Shown: positions 36,269 to 46,082, counted from the stretch's first letter. The stretch is DNA of 64,000 nucleotides from Advenella sp048381675 (GCF_048381675.1 NZ_JBLWIS010000003.1:62001-126000), one strand, 5' to 3'. Notes: generated by a model not told the origin, from the sequence alone. Program-made: numbers and translations.

Positions 36269-37903
36269 ATGGCTGATTTTGATACGGGCCTTCAGCGTAA
36301 TGCGGCCAATTATGCACCTCTTACCCCTATTGATTACCTGCAACGCGCTGCCAGTGTGTATGGTGATCGGCTGGCAATTGTCCATGGGCCAATCCGGCAA
36401 AACTGGGCAGAAACCAACCGTCGCTGCACGCAGCTTGCGGTTGCGCTTCGTCAGTTGGGGGTAGAGCGCAATTCCACCGTTGCGGTTTTGCTGCATAACA
36501 CGCCTGCCATGGTAGAGGCTCATTTTGGCGTGCCCATGTCGGGTGGCGTACTGTGTTCGCTTAATGTCCGCCTAGACACAGATAGCCTGATTTTCTGCCT
36601 TGAGCATGGTGAGGCAATGGTATTGCTGGTAGATAGCGAGTTTGAGGCCCATATTCCTCAAATCCGTCGTAAATTGCCCCATCTTGTGATTGTTCAGGTT
36701 AATGATGCCTTGGGCCCACAAAATATCCAACCCTTTGCCGAACTGGATTATGAGTCTTTGCTTGCTTCGGCCAAAGACCTTGATAATTGGCAAATGCCCG
36801 CTGATGAATGGGATGCCATCGCTTTAAACTATACGTCCGGTACCACCGGCAATCCCAAAGGGGTGGTGTACCATCACCGTGGGGCGGCCATTAATGCCCT
36901 GTCAAACATTTTAGAATGGGATATGGCCAAGCATCCGGTGTATATGTGGACATTGCCCTTGTTTCACTGTAATGGCTGGTGCTTTGCCTGGACAGTCGCT
37001 GCCCGTGCCGGGGTGAATGTATGCCTGCGCAAGTTTGATGCAAAGGTATGCCTGGATTTAATCCGCAATGAGAAAGTCACGCATTATTGTGCAGCACCCG
37101 TGGTGCATTCGGCTTTGGCCAATGCCCCAGATGAGCTTAAAAAAGGTATTGAGCATACCGTCAAGGGTCTGATAGCAGGTGCTGCACCTCCGGAAGCCGT
37201 GCTGGCCAGCATGGAAAAAATGGGTTTTGATATTACTCATGTTTATGGGCTTACCGAGGTTTACGGTCCGGCATCGGTTTGTGCCGAACACGATAGCTGG
37301 CAAGATTTAAGCATCGAAGAACGCGCCAAGCTAAAATCTCGTCAGGGTGTGCGTTATCACCTGCAGGCCGGCTTAAGCGTACGCGACCCGTCCACCATGG
37401 AAAGTGTCAAGGCCAATGGTACTGAAATGGGCGAGCTCATGTTCCGGGGCAATATTGTCATGAAGGGTTACCTTAAAAACCCGCATGCAACCCAGGAAGC
37501 CTTTGAGGGCGGCTGGTTCCATACGGGTGATCTGGGTGTGATGCATGAAGATGGTTATGTCCAAATCAAGGATCGCAGCAAAGATATTATTATTTCAGGT
37601 GGAGAAAATATTTCCAGTATTGAAGTTGAAGACGTGCTGTATAAATATCCTGGCGTGGCCAATTGCGCAGTTGTGGCACTAAGCGATGAAAAATGGGGAG
37701 AAATCCCGGTTGCCTTTGTCGAGCTGAAAGAGGGTGCACAAATTCAGGAAGACGAATTGCTTGAGTATTGTCGTGAGAACCTGGCCCGTTTCAAAGTGCC
37801 TAAAAAAATCATATTTGGTGAACTGCAAAAAACAGCCACCGGAAAAATCCAGAAATATGAATTAAGAAAGCAGGCGCAGGCGCTGTTATCCTCATCGTCA
37901 TAA
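36269..37903 (+). CDS. Acyl-CoA synthetase (AMP-forming)
   Basis: A 544-residue enzyme of the ANL superfamily that makes an acyl-AMP and then acyl-CoA. The P-loop YTSGTTGNPKGVVYHHRG lies near residue 190. The motif HVYGLTEVYGP is near 327, GWFHTGDLGVMHEDGY near 415 and the catalytic Lys in KTATGKIQKYELR near the C-terminus. It reads like the medium/short-chain and DmdB-like (3-methylmercaptopropionyl-CoA ligase) group, but the substrate is not certain. An ACAGGAGACA site precedes the start. Confidence 0.88.
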   Translation: MADFDTGLQRNAANYAPLTPIDYLQRAASVYGDRLAIVHGPIRQNWAETNRRCTQLAVALRQLGVERNSTVAVLLHNTPAMVEAHFGVPMSGGVLCSLNVRLDTDSLIFCLEHGEAMVLLVDSEFEAHIPQIRRKLPHLVIVQVNDALGPQNIQPFAELDYESLLASAKDLDNWQMPADEWDAIALNYTSGTTGNPKGVVYHHRGAAINALSNILEWDMAKHPVYMWTLPLFHCNGWCFAWTVAARAGVNVCLRKFDAKVCLDLIRNEKVTHYCAAPVVHSALANAPDELKKGIEHTVKGLIAGAAPPEAVLASMEKMGFDITHVYGLTEVYGPASVCAEHDSWQDLSIEERAKLKSRQGVRYHLQAGLSVRDPSTMESVKANGTEMGELMFRGNIVMKGYLKNPHATQEAFEGGWFHTGDLGVMHEDGYVQIKDRSKDIIISGGENISSIEVEDVLYKYPGVANCAVVALSDEKWGEIPVAFVELKEGAQIQEDELLEYCRENLARFKVPKKIIFGELQKTATGKIQKYELRKQAQALLSSSS

Positions 37904-38219
37904 AGGTAAGTTAACGAAAGGGCATATAAATATTGTTCTATGTCCTTTAATCCTTCAGCCTGTATATTTTCACGCCCGCGGCTTATAGCGGGCGTTTTTG
38001 TTTTTAGCGTAGAAGTCCGCGAACTACACGGCAGGCAATTTTTAATTCTGTAGTTCAAGCTTGTGGCTCATCTTGTGATTATTGTTTTGTAATACATATT
38101 TTTTTGTGTTATCCCTCAAGGAAGGGAAAGTCTTAATAAATAATTACTTTATTAATTTTGAAAAGGCGTCATAATTCATTTATATAAGTAAATATATTTA
38201 CATAAAATATGAGGCGTTA
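37904..38219. other. Intergenic region with a terminator, then AT-rich DNA
   Basis: The hairpin ACGCCCGC (37972-37979) / GCGGGCGT (37988-37995), followed by a T-rich tail, terminates the acyl-CoA synthetase transcript. The remaining 200 bases are AT-rich with no recognisable gene or site. Confidence 0.7.
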
Positions 38220-38390
38220 ATGAAAAAGGAAAGACGGCAAGTTTGCCCATGATATGCTTTTGTTGGAAGTGAAAAAAAGGCCGATTCAACAAGACCATGG
38301 GATTACTACCATATCAAAGGCGTTATTTCTGCTGAAGATGCCAACCTTCCATTGTCGGAATCCAAATGCGAACTGGTTACACAGGGTTGA
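38220..38390 (+). pseudogene. Short gene remnant with an in-frame stop
   Basis: From ATG 38220 the frame reads ten codons, hits TGA, and then continues 45 codons to a second TGA at 38388-38390. The downstream part reads like protein (WDYYHIKGVISAEDANLPL) and contains normal codon use. I do not recognise the family. It could be a decayed gene or the tail of a deleted one. It may equally be chance. Confidence 0.35.
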
Positions 38391-38405
38391 ATGCAAGGAG
38401 TCAAT

Positions 38406-39032
38406 ATGTCTGAGTCGGGGTTGATCGGTAAAGATTTGGGTACTCACCAGGTACCGGTTTCCCTGTTTCAGGTGCTTTTTTACGCGAAAGTAACCGGCCA
38501 GACTGACCGCTTATTCTTTGATGAGGCTTATGCCAAGGTGCAGGGTTATCCATCGGTGGTAATAGCTGTTGGATTGTTGTTTGGCCTGGAAATGCAAAAG
38601 GAAAATCCATATGCCTGGTTTGACGAGGTAGGTTTGTATGCCGGCAAAACCTTGCATGCTTCGCAAGTGTTTACTTGTCATGCGCAGTGTTTTGCCGGTG
38701 ATGTGCTTACTTTTGCTTCCCGGGTGGTAGACATCTATACTAAAAAAAATGGCACCCTGTATTTTCTTGACCGTCATACGCGGGTAAAAAAACAAGACAG
38801 GAAGACAGTTTACCTGTATGGCATGGGGAGCCTTTCAGTCGTGCTGCATTGGCCCTTTTTGCCGGTGCTTCCGGCGATCATAATCCCTTGCATATTGATA
38901 GTGATTATGTGCAAGCAGCCGGGTTTGATGATGTTTTTGTGCGTGGCATGTTTATGTTTGCTTTCATGCAACGATGTCTTGTCAGTATTGTGCAACAGTC
39001 GTATCTGGAAAATATCAAGGTGCGTTTTGTGA
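38406..39032 (+). CDS. MaoC-type hotdog dehydratase, N-terminal half (frameshifted)
   Basis: ATG 38406 follows an AAGGAG site. The first 130 residues read as the MaoC N-terminal hotdog domain (QTDRLFFDEAYAKVQGYPSVV region, and VVDIYTKKNGTLYFLDRHTRV). After the A7 tract at 38786-38792 the frame turns into low-quality hydrophobic sequence, which I read as out-of-frame. The matching C-terminal hotdog continues in the -1 frame (next entry), so the two entries are halves of one gene of about 263 residues. Family members hydrate or dehydrate enoyl/acyl-CoA. Confidence 0.75.
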   Translation: MSESGLIGKDLGTHQVPVSLFQVLFYAKVTGQTDRLFFDEAYAKVQGYPSVVIAVGLLFGLEMQKENPYAWFDEVGLYAGKTLHASQVFTCHAQCFAGDVLTFASRVVDIYTKKNGTLYFLDRHTRVKKQDRKTVYLYGMGSLSVVLHWPFLPVLPAIIIPCILIVIMCKQPGLMMFLCVACLCLLSCNDVLSVLCNSRIWKISRCVL

Positions 39033-39193
39033 GTATTGTGCAATTGGCAGAGCAGCCGGTATGTAGCGGAAAAATAAGGCAGGTAGCGGACACGGAAAAT
39101 GGCCGGCAGTTTATTATTGATCTAAGTGTTTGTAATCAGCAGGGACAGTCCAAGCTGACAGGTGAGGCCTGGGTGACATTACCACTGGTTTGA
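38849..39193 (+). CDS. MaoC-type hotdog dehydratase, C-terminal half
   Basis: The MaoC catalytic hotdog signature is clear: ALFAGASGDHNPLHIDSDYV with the Asp/His hydratase pair, then GFDDVFVRGM. The in-frame sequence extends upstream to about 38771 (PVWHGEPFSRAAL) but holds no ATG or good start. TTG 38849 is only the first possible codon, and the real reading probably begins in the preceding frame by a -1 shift at the A7 tract. Confidence 0.75.
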   Translation: MALFAGASGDHNPLHIDSDYVQAAGFDDVFVRGMFMFAFMQRCLVSIVQQSYLENIKVRFVSIVQLAEQPVCSGKIRQVADTENGRQFIIDLSVCNQQGQSKLTGEAWVTLPLV

Positions 39194-39285
39194 TGAATCA
39201 GCATTTGGAGAATATGCTTCATGCACTAAAAAGTGCTGACTAAAGTTTTGGGGACTGATTGTTGATTAAATTTTCTAACATTATT

Positions 39286-39304
39286 AGAAATGATAATTAT
39301 TTGC
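39286..39304. promoter_or_regulatory. Fur-box candidate upstream of the cytochrome c peroxidase gene
   Basis: AATGATAATTATTTGC at 39289-39304 matches about 13 of 16 positions of the corresponding part of the Fur consensus GATAATGATAATCATTATC. It is 54 bases upstream of the peroxidase start, a typical repressor site. Confidence 0.65.
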
Positions 39305-39357
39305 ATTTATAATAATGTGTTCTAGAAAATTTCAATCATCGCAACTTTGTTTCAAGT

Positions 39358-40605
39358 ATGAATAAATCCGATTTGCCCAGTGTCACCCTGACAGTGGTTT
39401 TTTTTGCGTTAACAGCAGTTTGGGGTGGATCTGCCAAGGCTGGGTCTTTAGTGGCTGCCGATACTGCCATCAATTGTTTTCAATCATCACCGGCGGTTAC
39501 TGAAAAACCTTTGAATGACTTGGTCGGTAGTACTGTCCAGGGCAGTATTAACAGTAACACCACTACGGGTGAGGGGGCACAGGTAGCCGCATCGGGGGCT
39601 GGCGTGTGGGATGCAGCATGTTTGCGGCAGTTTTACCAAGGTACGCCTGGCCAATGGCCCAAGCCGCATATTGATGACGGCATTGTCTGGCATGAAATGC
39701 AGGTAGTGCCTGAGCCGGTTCCACCGCAAACCCCCGAACAGCAAAGCCTGATTGAATTGGGTTCAGTGCTGTTTCATGACAAACGGCTCTCCAGCAAAGG
39801 GGAAACCGCTTGTGTTAGCTGTCATTCGTCAAAGCATGCTTTTTCTGACGGACGCGCCTTGGCGGTAGGTGAGGATAAAATGATGGGCAAGCGGCGTTCT
39901 CAAACACTGTATGCCGCACCTTTTGCGTCTTTGCTGTTTTGGGATGGCAGGGCAAGTTCTTTGGAAGCGCTTATCAGGGACCCGGTTGAAAATCCGGTTG
40001 AAATGAATCACAAAATGGAAAAGGCAGCGCAATTCGTGGCTGGTGACCCTGCCTATCAGGTATTGACCTTGGCTGCCTTCAATCATGCCAATATAACGGA
40101 AACAGAGGTGGCTGAGGCACTGGCAAGTTTCATTCGTACGATTAGACCGCCAAAAACTTTGGCAGATAAGGCGTTTGCCGGTGATACATCACAGCTGTCA
40201 GACCGGCAATTGCTTGGCTTGCATTTATTCAGGACCAAGGCGCGATGCATGAATTGCCATAACGGTGCTTTATTAACCGACTATCAGTTTCATAATATTG
40301 GCCTTTCATTTTATGGCCGACGCAACCAGGATCTGGGACGTTTTGAATTTACCAGAAACAAGGAAGACCTTGGCAAGTTTCGTACGCCCAGCCTGCGCAA
40401 TATCGCTAATGCAGGCCCATGGATGCATAATGGGCTTTTTCCAAAACTGGATGGCCTAATCAGGCTTTATAATCAGGGAATGGGAAATACCGATCGTGGT
40501 GATCCGAATGATGAATATGCTCCTTTGAAATCAGAGCATATCAAAGTGCTTAACCTCAGTGCCGACGAGATGTCGGCACTGGTTGAATGGCTGGAAGTTT
40601 TATAA
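39358..40605 (+). CDS. Diheme cytochrome c peroxidase / MauG-like protein
   Basis: A 415-residue periplasmic protein with a signal peptide (hydrophobic 10-25, GSAKAGS) and two heme-binding motifs: CVSCHSSKHAFSD near residue 153 and CMNCHNGA near 299. The C-terminal half has RTPSLRNIANAGPWMHNG, typical of the family. Diheme peroxidases reduce hydrogen peroxide, while MauG relatives oxidise protein or metal-bound substrates. The neighbouring TonB receptor and Fur-box candidates suggest an iron- or metal-linked role. Confidence 0.9.
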   Translation: MNKSDLPSVTLTVVFFALTAVWGGSAKAGSLVAADTAINCFQSSPAVTEKPLNDLVGSTVQGSINSNTTTGEGAQVAASGAGVWDAACLRQFYQGTPGQWPKPHIDDGIVWHEMQVVPEPVPPQTPEQQSLIELGSVLFHDKRLSSKGETACVSCHSSKHAFSDGRALAVGEDKMMGKRRSQTLYAAPFASLLFWDGRASSLEALIRDPVENPVEMNHKMEKAAQFVAGDPAYQVLTLAAFNHANITETEVAEALASFIRTIRPPKTLADKAFAGDTSQLSDRQLLGLHLFRTKARCMNCHNGALLTDYQFHNIGLSFYGRRNQDLGRFEFTRNKEDLGKFRTPSLRNIANAGPWMHNGLFPKLDGLIRLYNQGMGNTDRGDPNDEYAPLKSEHIKVLNLSADEMSALVEWLEVL

Positions 40606-40627
40606 CTATTCTTTGCTGGTTATTCAC

Positions 40628-43204
40628 TTACCATTGGTAAGCGGCGCTTAGCCAGAACTGACGGCCTGTTTTGTAACCTGAAGCGGTGGTGTTAGTGCCG
40701 TTTTGTGAGTAGGCAGCCAGGCTGCCCACTTTGGTATTGAACACATTGAGTACATCCAGGCTAAGGTTAATATGCTGGTTGCTACGAACGGGTACTTTCC
40801 AGTTGATGCGCCAGTCAAGGGTAAGGGCCTTTTTGTATTCACGCTCCACAAAATCATAAACACGTCCGTTGTAGTCGCCGCAAGCGGCGCTTTGTGTTGA
40901 GCTTTGGCACCGGTTGAAATAAGTTTGCTTGTAACTGGTGTAGCCTGCGGTATAGTTCAGGCGGTGTGTCCAGTTCAGGTTCCAGTCGGGGACATCGGTA
41001 TTGATTTCCAGAAACATATTCCATGGCTGGCTGAAATTCATGGGGGGGATATCGGCCCTGTTGTTGTACATTTTTCCGTCGTACAGATAGCGCTCATTGA
41101 AGCCGTCTGCATCTAGCGCTTCATCCTCGTAGGTGTTAGAGTTGGAGCTGTATTTGCTGAATCGGGCGCCAAATGTATAACCCAATTGCAGGGCACCCCA
41201 CTGGTAAGGCGCCAGATTGCTGACAGATAGCGAGAAGGTATTGGATTTGCCACACCCGTCATTGGTCATGTAATAGACATCATAGCCATTTTCGTCCTCA
41301 TAGGATTGCATGGTGAACTGGTCACGTGATTTGCGATGCACCCATTTTAATAGCCAGCGCGAGTTGTTCCAGTTATGTGACAAGCCAAGGTTGATTTCAT
41401 CACTGTAAGGCGTTTTGAGTTCAAGCGTATTCCAGTTGGCACTGTTGGAGGCGATTCTGGGGATTATGTCGCTCCATTCCTGGGTTTCCTTGCGGCCCGT
41501 ATAAATCAGGTTTTTGGGCATATTGGAACGCAGGGCGTAAGACAGCATGCTGCCCGCATAATAGCGGTTGACGCCACCAAAGACATTGGTTTGATTGTCA
41601 CCGTAAAGGTCAAAGTTGAAAGCTAAGCGAGGGGCAAATGTGGTGTCTTTCAGGAAGTCGTCGTGTTTGATCCGTATGCCTGGCGTCAGCTCAAGGCGTC
41701 CCATTTTGATCCGGTCCTGTACATAAATACTGTAACTATTATTGCGGGCCTTGGAGTTGTGAGCCGGGTAGTAGGCCAGGTTGGTGGCATAGAGAATCCC
41801 TGGAAGGCAGTACAGGCAATCAGGGGTATTGCTGATTTTATTGGCGGTGTACAGGTTGGTGTCTTTGGGGCGTTTAGCTTTGGCTTCACCAATATCAACG
41901 TGCCATCCGAATTCAAGGTGATGAACGGTATTCCCAAGGCGCAGGGGGTTCAGTTCATAATCTTGTTTTAGCGTCCAGATCTTGGATTCGTTTTCAAGGT
42001 GGCCAATACCACCCTCATAAGCCCAGGAGCAGTCTTTCATGCTGTCGACTTTGCCAATAGGACGGGAGCACCAATTGAAATGTTCGGCAACCTGGTCGTT
42101 GCTGACATTCCATGACCATAAATCATTGCCGCCTTTGTAGTCGATGGTATTGGTGTTTTTTGAATAGGAAAGGGTACTTTTGATATTGCCCCAAGAGCGC
42201 AGGCTATCCCAGTTCAGGCTGGCGCGCCAGCCACCGCCTTTGATTTCATATTCGCCATCTTTTACGTTGTTATACCAGTAAGATCCGCTATGTGGAGAAT
42301 ACATGACGCTTGCGGTGATTTTGTTATTCAGGTCAATCTGGTTCAACCATTTCACCATTAACGTTTCGGTGCGGCGTTGTTCCTTGTAATGCATGTCTTG
42401 CAGGCCCGGATGCACTTCTGGAATTTCCGATTCGGTGCGGTTATAGCTAAACATCAGGGCCGAACGATCGCTAAGCGGCTGGTTTAGCGTCACATCGTAG
42501 ATTTTCTTGGTGAACTTTGGCTGGTTGGGGTTATCAGCAGACTCGTCATCACCGTAAATATCCTCCTCGTCGGGAATGAAGTGGGTCCAGTCTGAACGAG
42601 TGGTGCGAAAACCGATGCTGCCGGAGGATTTTTGGGTATCGGGGTCTTTCAGTTTTGCCTCTACAACACCACCGGTGAAATCACCGTATTTGGCAGGAAC
42701 GTTGCTGTCATAAACATTCAGCTCTTCAAGCAGGTTGGCATTGACATGAAAACTTTCAGGGTGTCCTGGTACGATTCGCAAGGTTTGCGGATTAGCCTCG
42801 TTGACACTGTTGGTGATGTCATAAGCATTGCCGCCCGGGTTCATGATGTCATTGTTTGACATGCCATCCAGCATGAAATTATTGTTGTAGAACTTTTCTC
42901 CATGGAATGAAACGCGGTCTGGCGCAATCTCTCCTGCTCCTGAGGCACTGTCTGCCGTATCAGAAAACACGACATTCGTATTGCTTCTCAGGAGGTCTGT
43001 AATGGTGCCGTTGCGGGTAGGTTTTTTCTGGATGTCTTCTTTGCTTAATGTTTGTACATCGGGGCGACTTTCCGGTATGGCGCGGATTTGCTCAAGCTCA
43101 ACGATGTGGTTTTTTTGAGCCATCGCAATATTTACCACGGCACATCCGGTAACAGACAGCAGCGTGAAATTTTTCCAGTATTTTTTTTTTGAAATTTTTT
43201 GCAT
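40628..43204 (-). CDS. TonB-dependent outer membrane receptor
   Basis: An 858-residue protein with an N-terminal signal peptide (MQKISKKKYWK, cleavage near AMAQ). The plug domain (TRNGTITDLLRSNTNVVF, then FMLDGMSNNDIMNPGG) precedes a long beta-barrel that ends in an aromatic residue, W. No clear TonB box is visible; IVELEQIRA near residue 34 is the best candidate. The ligand is not known. It faces the diheme peroxidase gene across 22 bases and has a strong Fur-box region upstream. Confidence 0.9.
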   Translation of the reverse strand: MQKISKKKYWKNFTLLSVTGCAVVNIAMAQKNHIVELEQIRAIPESRPDVQTLSKEDIQKKPTRNGTITDLLRSNTNVVFSDTADSASGAGEIAPDRVSFHGEKFYNNNFMLDGMSNNDIMNPGGNAYDITNSVNEANPQTLRIVPGHPESFHVNANLLEELNVYDSNVPAKYGDFTGGVVEAKLKDPDTQKSSGSIGFRTTRSDWTHFIPDEEDIYGDDESADNPNQPKFTKKIYDVTLNQPLSDRSALMFSYNRTESEIPEVHPGLQDMHYKEQRRTETLMVKWLNQIDLNNKITASVMYSPHSGSYWYNNVKDGEYEIKGGGWRASLNWDSLRSWGNIKSTLSYSKNTNTIDYKGGNDLWSWNVSNDQVAEHFNWCSRPIGKVDSMKDCSWAYEGGIGHLENESKIWTLKQDYELNPLRLGNTVHHLEFGWHVDIGEAKAKRPKDTNLYTANKISNTPDCLYCLPGILYATNLAYYPAHNSKARNNSYSIYVQDRIKMGRLELTPGIRIKHDDFLKDTTFAPRLAFNFDLYGDNQTNVFGGVNRYYAGSMLSYALRSNMPKNLIYTGRKETQEWSDIIPRIASNSANWNTLELKTPYSDEINLGLSHNWNNSRWLLKWVHRKSRDQFTMQSYEDENGYDVYYMTNDGCGKSNTFSLSVSNLAPYQWGALQLGYTFGARFSKYSSNSNTYEDEALDADGFNERYLYDGKMYNNRADIPPMNFSQPWNMFLEINTDVPDWNLNWTHRLNYTAGYTSYKQTYFNRCQSSTQSAACGDYNGRVYDFVEREYKKALTLDWRINWKVPVRSNQHINLSLDVLNVFNTKVGSLAAYSQNGTNTTASGYKTGRQFWLSAAYQW

Positions 43205-43236
43205 CTTTTATTACATCTTTTTTAAAAGATATGAAT

Positions 43237-43261
43237 GATAATGATAATGATTATTATTATC
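43237..43261. promoter_or_regulatory. Fur-box region upstream of the TonB receptor gene
   Basis: GATAATGATAATGATTATTATTATC contains overlapping matches to the Fur consensus and is largely palindromic. It lies 33 bases upstream of the receptor start on the minus strand. Confidence 0.8.
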
Positions 43262-43394
43262 AAGTTAATTTTGCATATAAGAAGGCAAGTGATGTGTTTA
43301 AAGCGCGCTAATGCTGCCTGGCAGGTTAAGATAAGTTACGTTTAATCAAGTATCATTGGTACTGCCTGATGATGTTTACCTTGAATGGGTATTT

Positions 43395-46082
43395 ATGACT
43401 GCCACTTCACCTGAATTTATGATTTCCTCTTTACCAGACTTGTCCATTGAAGAGCTTGTTGCAGGGGATGCCCGCTACAAGCTGGTGTTGACGGTCAATA
43501 ACCGGCAGGCGTTGCGCCTTAAGCAATTGCTGGTTCAACACATGGGTTCTTCGGCAAGCATTCTTGAGTTGCCCTTGATCATGCCGTTGGGCCGATGGGT
43601 TCGTGCCATGCATGATGCCCGTTTGTTCAGTGCCCAGGGGCACGTGCCGGCCATTGCACTAGACCGCTTTGCCGAGCAGCTGGTGTGGGAGTCGGTGATA
43701 GAAAAGGAAGAGGGGGCGGGGCGTTTACTTGATTTGCAGCAAACCGCAAAAATGGCTTCCGATGCCCATCATCTGTGTGCAGACTGGCATATTCAGGTCA
43801 AGGATGATGAAATTACGCAAGAGTATGAGCGATTCCGGCAATGGCAACACGCTTATCTGCATCGCTTGTCGCAAATGGATGCCGAAGATGACGGCCTGAT
43901 GCAGGAAAACCTGCTTCAGGCACTGGAAAACCGGGAGCCGTTGAATTTGCCGCAGCAGATTGTATTGCTTGGGTTTACAGAATGCTCCCCGCGCTTGGGA
44001 CGCTTGTTGCTTGCCTGCCAGAGTAATGGTTCAGATCTGGCCGTATTGGCAGAACAGGTGGCAAGCGCCACCGAAGTTCGCAAGACAGCGTTGGGGGATA
44101 GCGCTGCCGAATGGGAAACGGCCATCGCGTGGGCCCGGCAATCCCTGATGGAAAATCCGCGGGGCACTTATGCCATTGTGGCCCCGGATCTGGAAGAAAA
44201 AGCGCCGCTGGCCAGGCGTTTGCTGGCACAGAACCTGGGGCGTCATGGGTTGGCCTGGAACGTGGCGGTTGGTCGTCCTTTAACAGAATGGGCACCGGTA
44301 CGGGCGGCGTTTGCATGGCTCAGGCTGTTGGCCCAGCTTGGCAGCCGCAAGCAATGTGAGGTAAAAGTACTGGGAGCGGCACTGCTGGCCGGACATTGTT
44401 CAGCCACACCACCAGCATTGGCCACCATGGCACAGTACGATGCCAAATTGCGCCAGAAAGAAGAGATCACTCTTGCAGAGACGGATGTTTTGTCTTTGTT
44501 TGACCAGCTTGGCAGTGATCTTTCTTTCAATTTTAAAGAGATTTATCAGCGCTGGTGTCTGCCGTTTCAGGAAAAATACAGTCGGACCACGACCGATCAA
44601 TGGGCGCAGCGTATTCGTGAGTGTCTGTTTGGGTTGGGGTTTCCCGGTCCGGGAACATTAAGCAGTGCCAATTTCCAGGTGTGCCAGGCTTTTGAAAACC
44701 TGCTGGTCCGTTTTTCTGCCTTATACGAGGTAGGCGGGCTGCTTGATGGCTTGGGTGCCAGCGCCTTGTTGCAGCGGCTGGCCCGGCAATCGGCTTTTCA
44801 GCCACAAAGGGACAAACAGGCCCGGCTTGATGTCCTGGGCTTTCTTGAAGCCGAAGGTGGTCGTTGGGATGCCGTCTGGATCTTGGGCTTGACCGACGAG
44901 GTGTTGCCCGCCAGCCCAAGTCCCAACCCCTTTTTGCCGGTTACTGCGCTGCGCCGGGTTAACGCACCCCGTGCTACCCCTGAGCGTGAAAAATCCTGGG
45001 CCGATGAAATGTTTCAGGCATTGCTGCAATGTGCCCCGCAGGTCAGTCTAAGTTGGCCCCTGATGGACGGTGAAAAAGAGCTCAGGGCTTCTTCATTATT
45101 GGAAGATATTTCATTTTTTGAAACTGAAAGTTTATTTGCCAATATCACAAATATGCAGGTAATCAAGCGAGAGGTTGAGGAGTTGACCGATAACCAGGCG
45201 CCTGCGCTCTCGGGCCACCGCCCGGTGAGCGGTGGCATGGATGTGCTGGAAACACAGGCACGTAATCCCTTGTGGGCCTTTGCCCGTTACCGTTTGGGGG
45301 CGCGTGAGCTGGAAGATTATCCGCAGGCGGTCAGCCAGCGGGTGCGGGGCATTTTCCTGCACAAAGTCATGGAGCTGGTGTGGGGCATGCTAAAGGACTG
45401 GGAGCGGTTGGCTGAAAAACATGAAGACGGTTCCCTTGAGGCTTTTGTCAGTGAATGCGTGGAGCTGGCAGCCGAACAGGAGCTCAAGCATGATTATGCT
45501 GCCGTGGTGCAAATGGAAAAAGAGCGCGCCCGCCGGATGGTCATGGATTTTCTGTTGCTCGAGCTCAAGCGTGAGCCATTTGCCGTGCAGCAATTGGAGC
45601 AGGATGTGAAGTGGCAGCGTGCGCAAGTAAACCTTTCATTACGCATGGACCGGGTTGATACCTTGGCGGATGGCGAGCAGGTAATTATCGATTATAAATC
45701 AGGCAGCACCCCTTCATTCAGGCAAGACTGGTCACGTCAGACCCCCGTGAATTTGCAATTGCCTTTTTATGCCTCGGTCATGGGTTCTGGCAAGGGCAAT
45801 CCGGTGGCAGGCTTGTTGTTTGCCCGCTTGAATGCCCGCCAGATCGAGATCAAGGGGATTGCCAATGAAGATTTGGGCATTGATGGGCTGGATGACCGCA
45901 GCAGCTGGGAGCCGGCCATGTCTTGGGAAGCATTGTTGCAACGCTGGCAAACCGTAATGGAACAACTGGCTGATGACTTCTCTGCCGGCAAGGCGTTTAA
46001 CCGGGCCTGGCGGGAAAGTGATTTGCAATATTGTGATGTAAAACCTTTTTTAAGACTGGCGCAGGAAAGTGAAGATGAGTGA
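43395..46082 (+). CDS. AddB-like PD-(D/E)XK nuclease/helicase-like subunit
   Basis: An 895-residue protein lacking a convincing Walker A, as in the AddB subunit of AddAB recombination nucleases. The C-terminal nuclease domain has LRMDRVDTLADGEQVIIDYKSGS, with the PD-(D/E)XK Asp and Asp-Tyr-Lys. I chose ATG 43395; a TTG 13 codons upstream is also open. It overlaps the addA-like gene by 8 bases, showing tight coupling. AddAB processes double-strand breaks for RecA loading. Confidence 0.8.
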   Translation: MTATSPEFMISSLPDLSIEELVAGDARYKLVLTVNNRQALRLKQLLVQHMGSSASILELPLIMPLGRWVRAMHDARLFSAQGHVPAIALDRFAEQLVWESVIEKEEGAGRLLDLQQTAKMASDAHHLCADWHIQVKDDEITQEYERFRQWQHAYLHRLSQMDAEDDGLMQENLLQALENREPLNLPQQIVLLGFTECSPRLGRLLLACQSNGSDLAVLAEQVASATEVRKTALGDSAAEWETAIAWARQSLMENPRGTYAIVAPDLEEKAPLARRLLAQNLGRHGLAWNVAVGRPLTEWAPVRAAFAWLRLLAQLGSRKQCEVKVLGAALLAGHCSATPPALATMAQYDAKLRQKEEITLAETDVLSLFDQLGSDLSFNFKEIYQRWCLPFQEKYSRTTTDQWAQRIRECLFGLGFPGPGTLSSANFQVCQAFENLLVRFSALYEVGGLLDGLGASALLQRLARQSAFQPQRDKQARLDVLGFLEAEGGRWDAVWILGLTDEVLPASPSPNPFLPVTALRRVNAPRATPEREKSWADEMFQALLQCAPQVSLSWPLMDGEKELRASSLLEDISFFETESLFANITNMQVIKREVEELTDNQAPALSGHRPVSGGMDVLETQARNPLWAFARYRLGARELEDYPQAVSQRVRGIFLHKVMELVWGMLKDWERLAEKHEDGSLEAFVSECVELAAEQELKHDYAAVVQMEKERARRMVMDFLLLELKREPFAVQQLEQDVKWQRAQVNLSLRMDRVDTLADGEQVIIDYKSGSTPSFRQDWSRQTPVNLQLPFYASVMGSGKGNPVAGLLFARLNARQIEIKGIANEDLGIDGLDDRSSWEPAMSWEALLQRWQTVMEQLADDFSAGKAFNRAWRESDLQYCDVKPFLRLAQESEDE

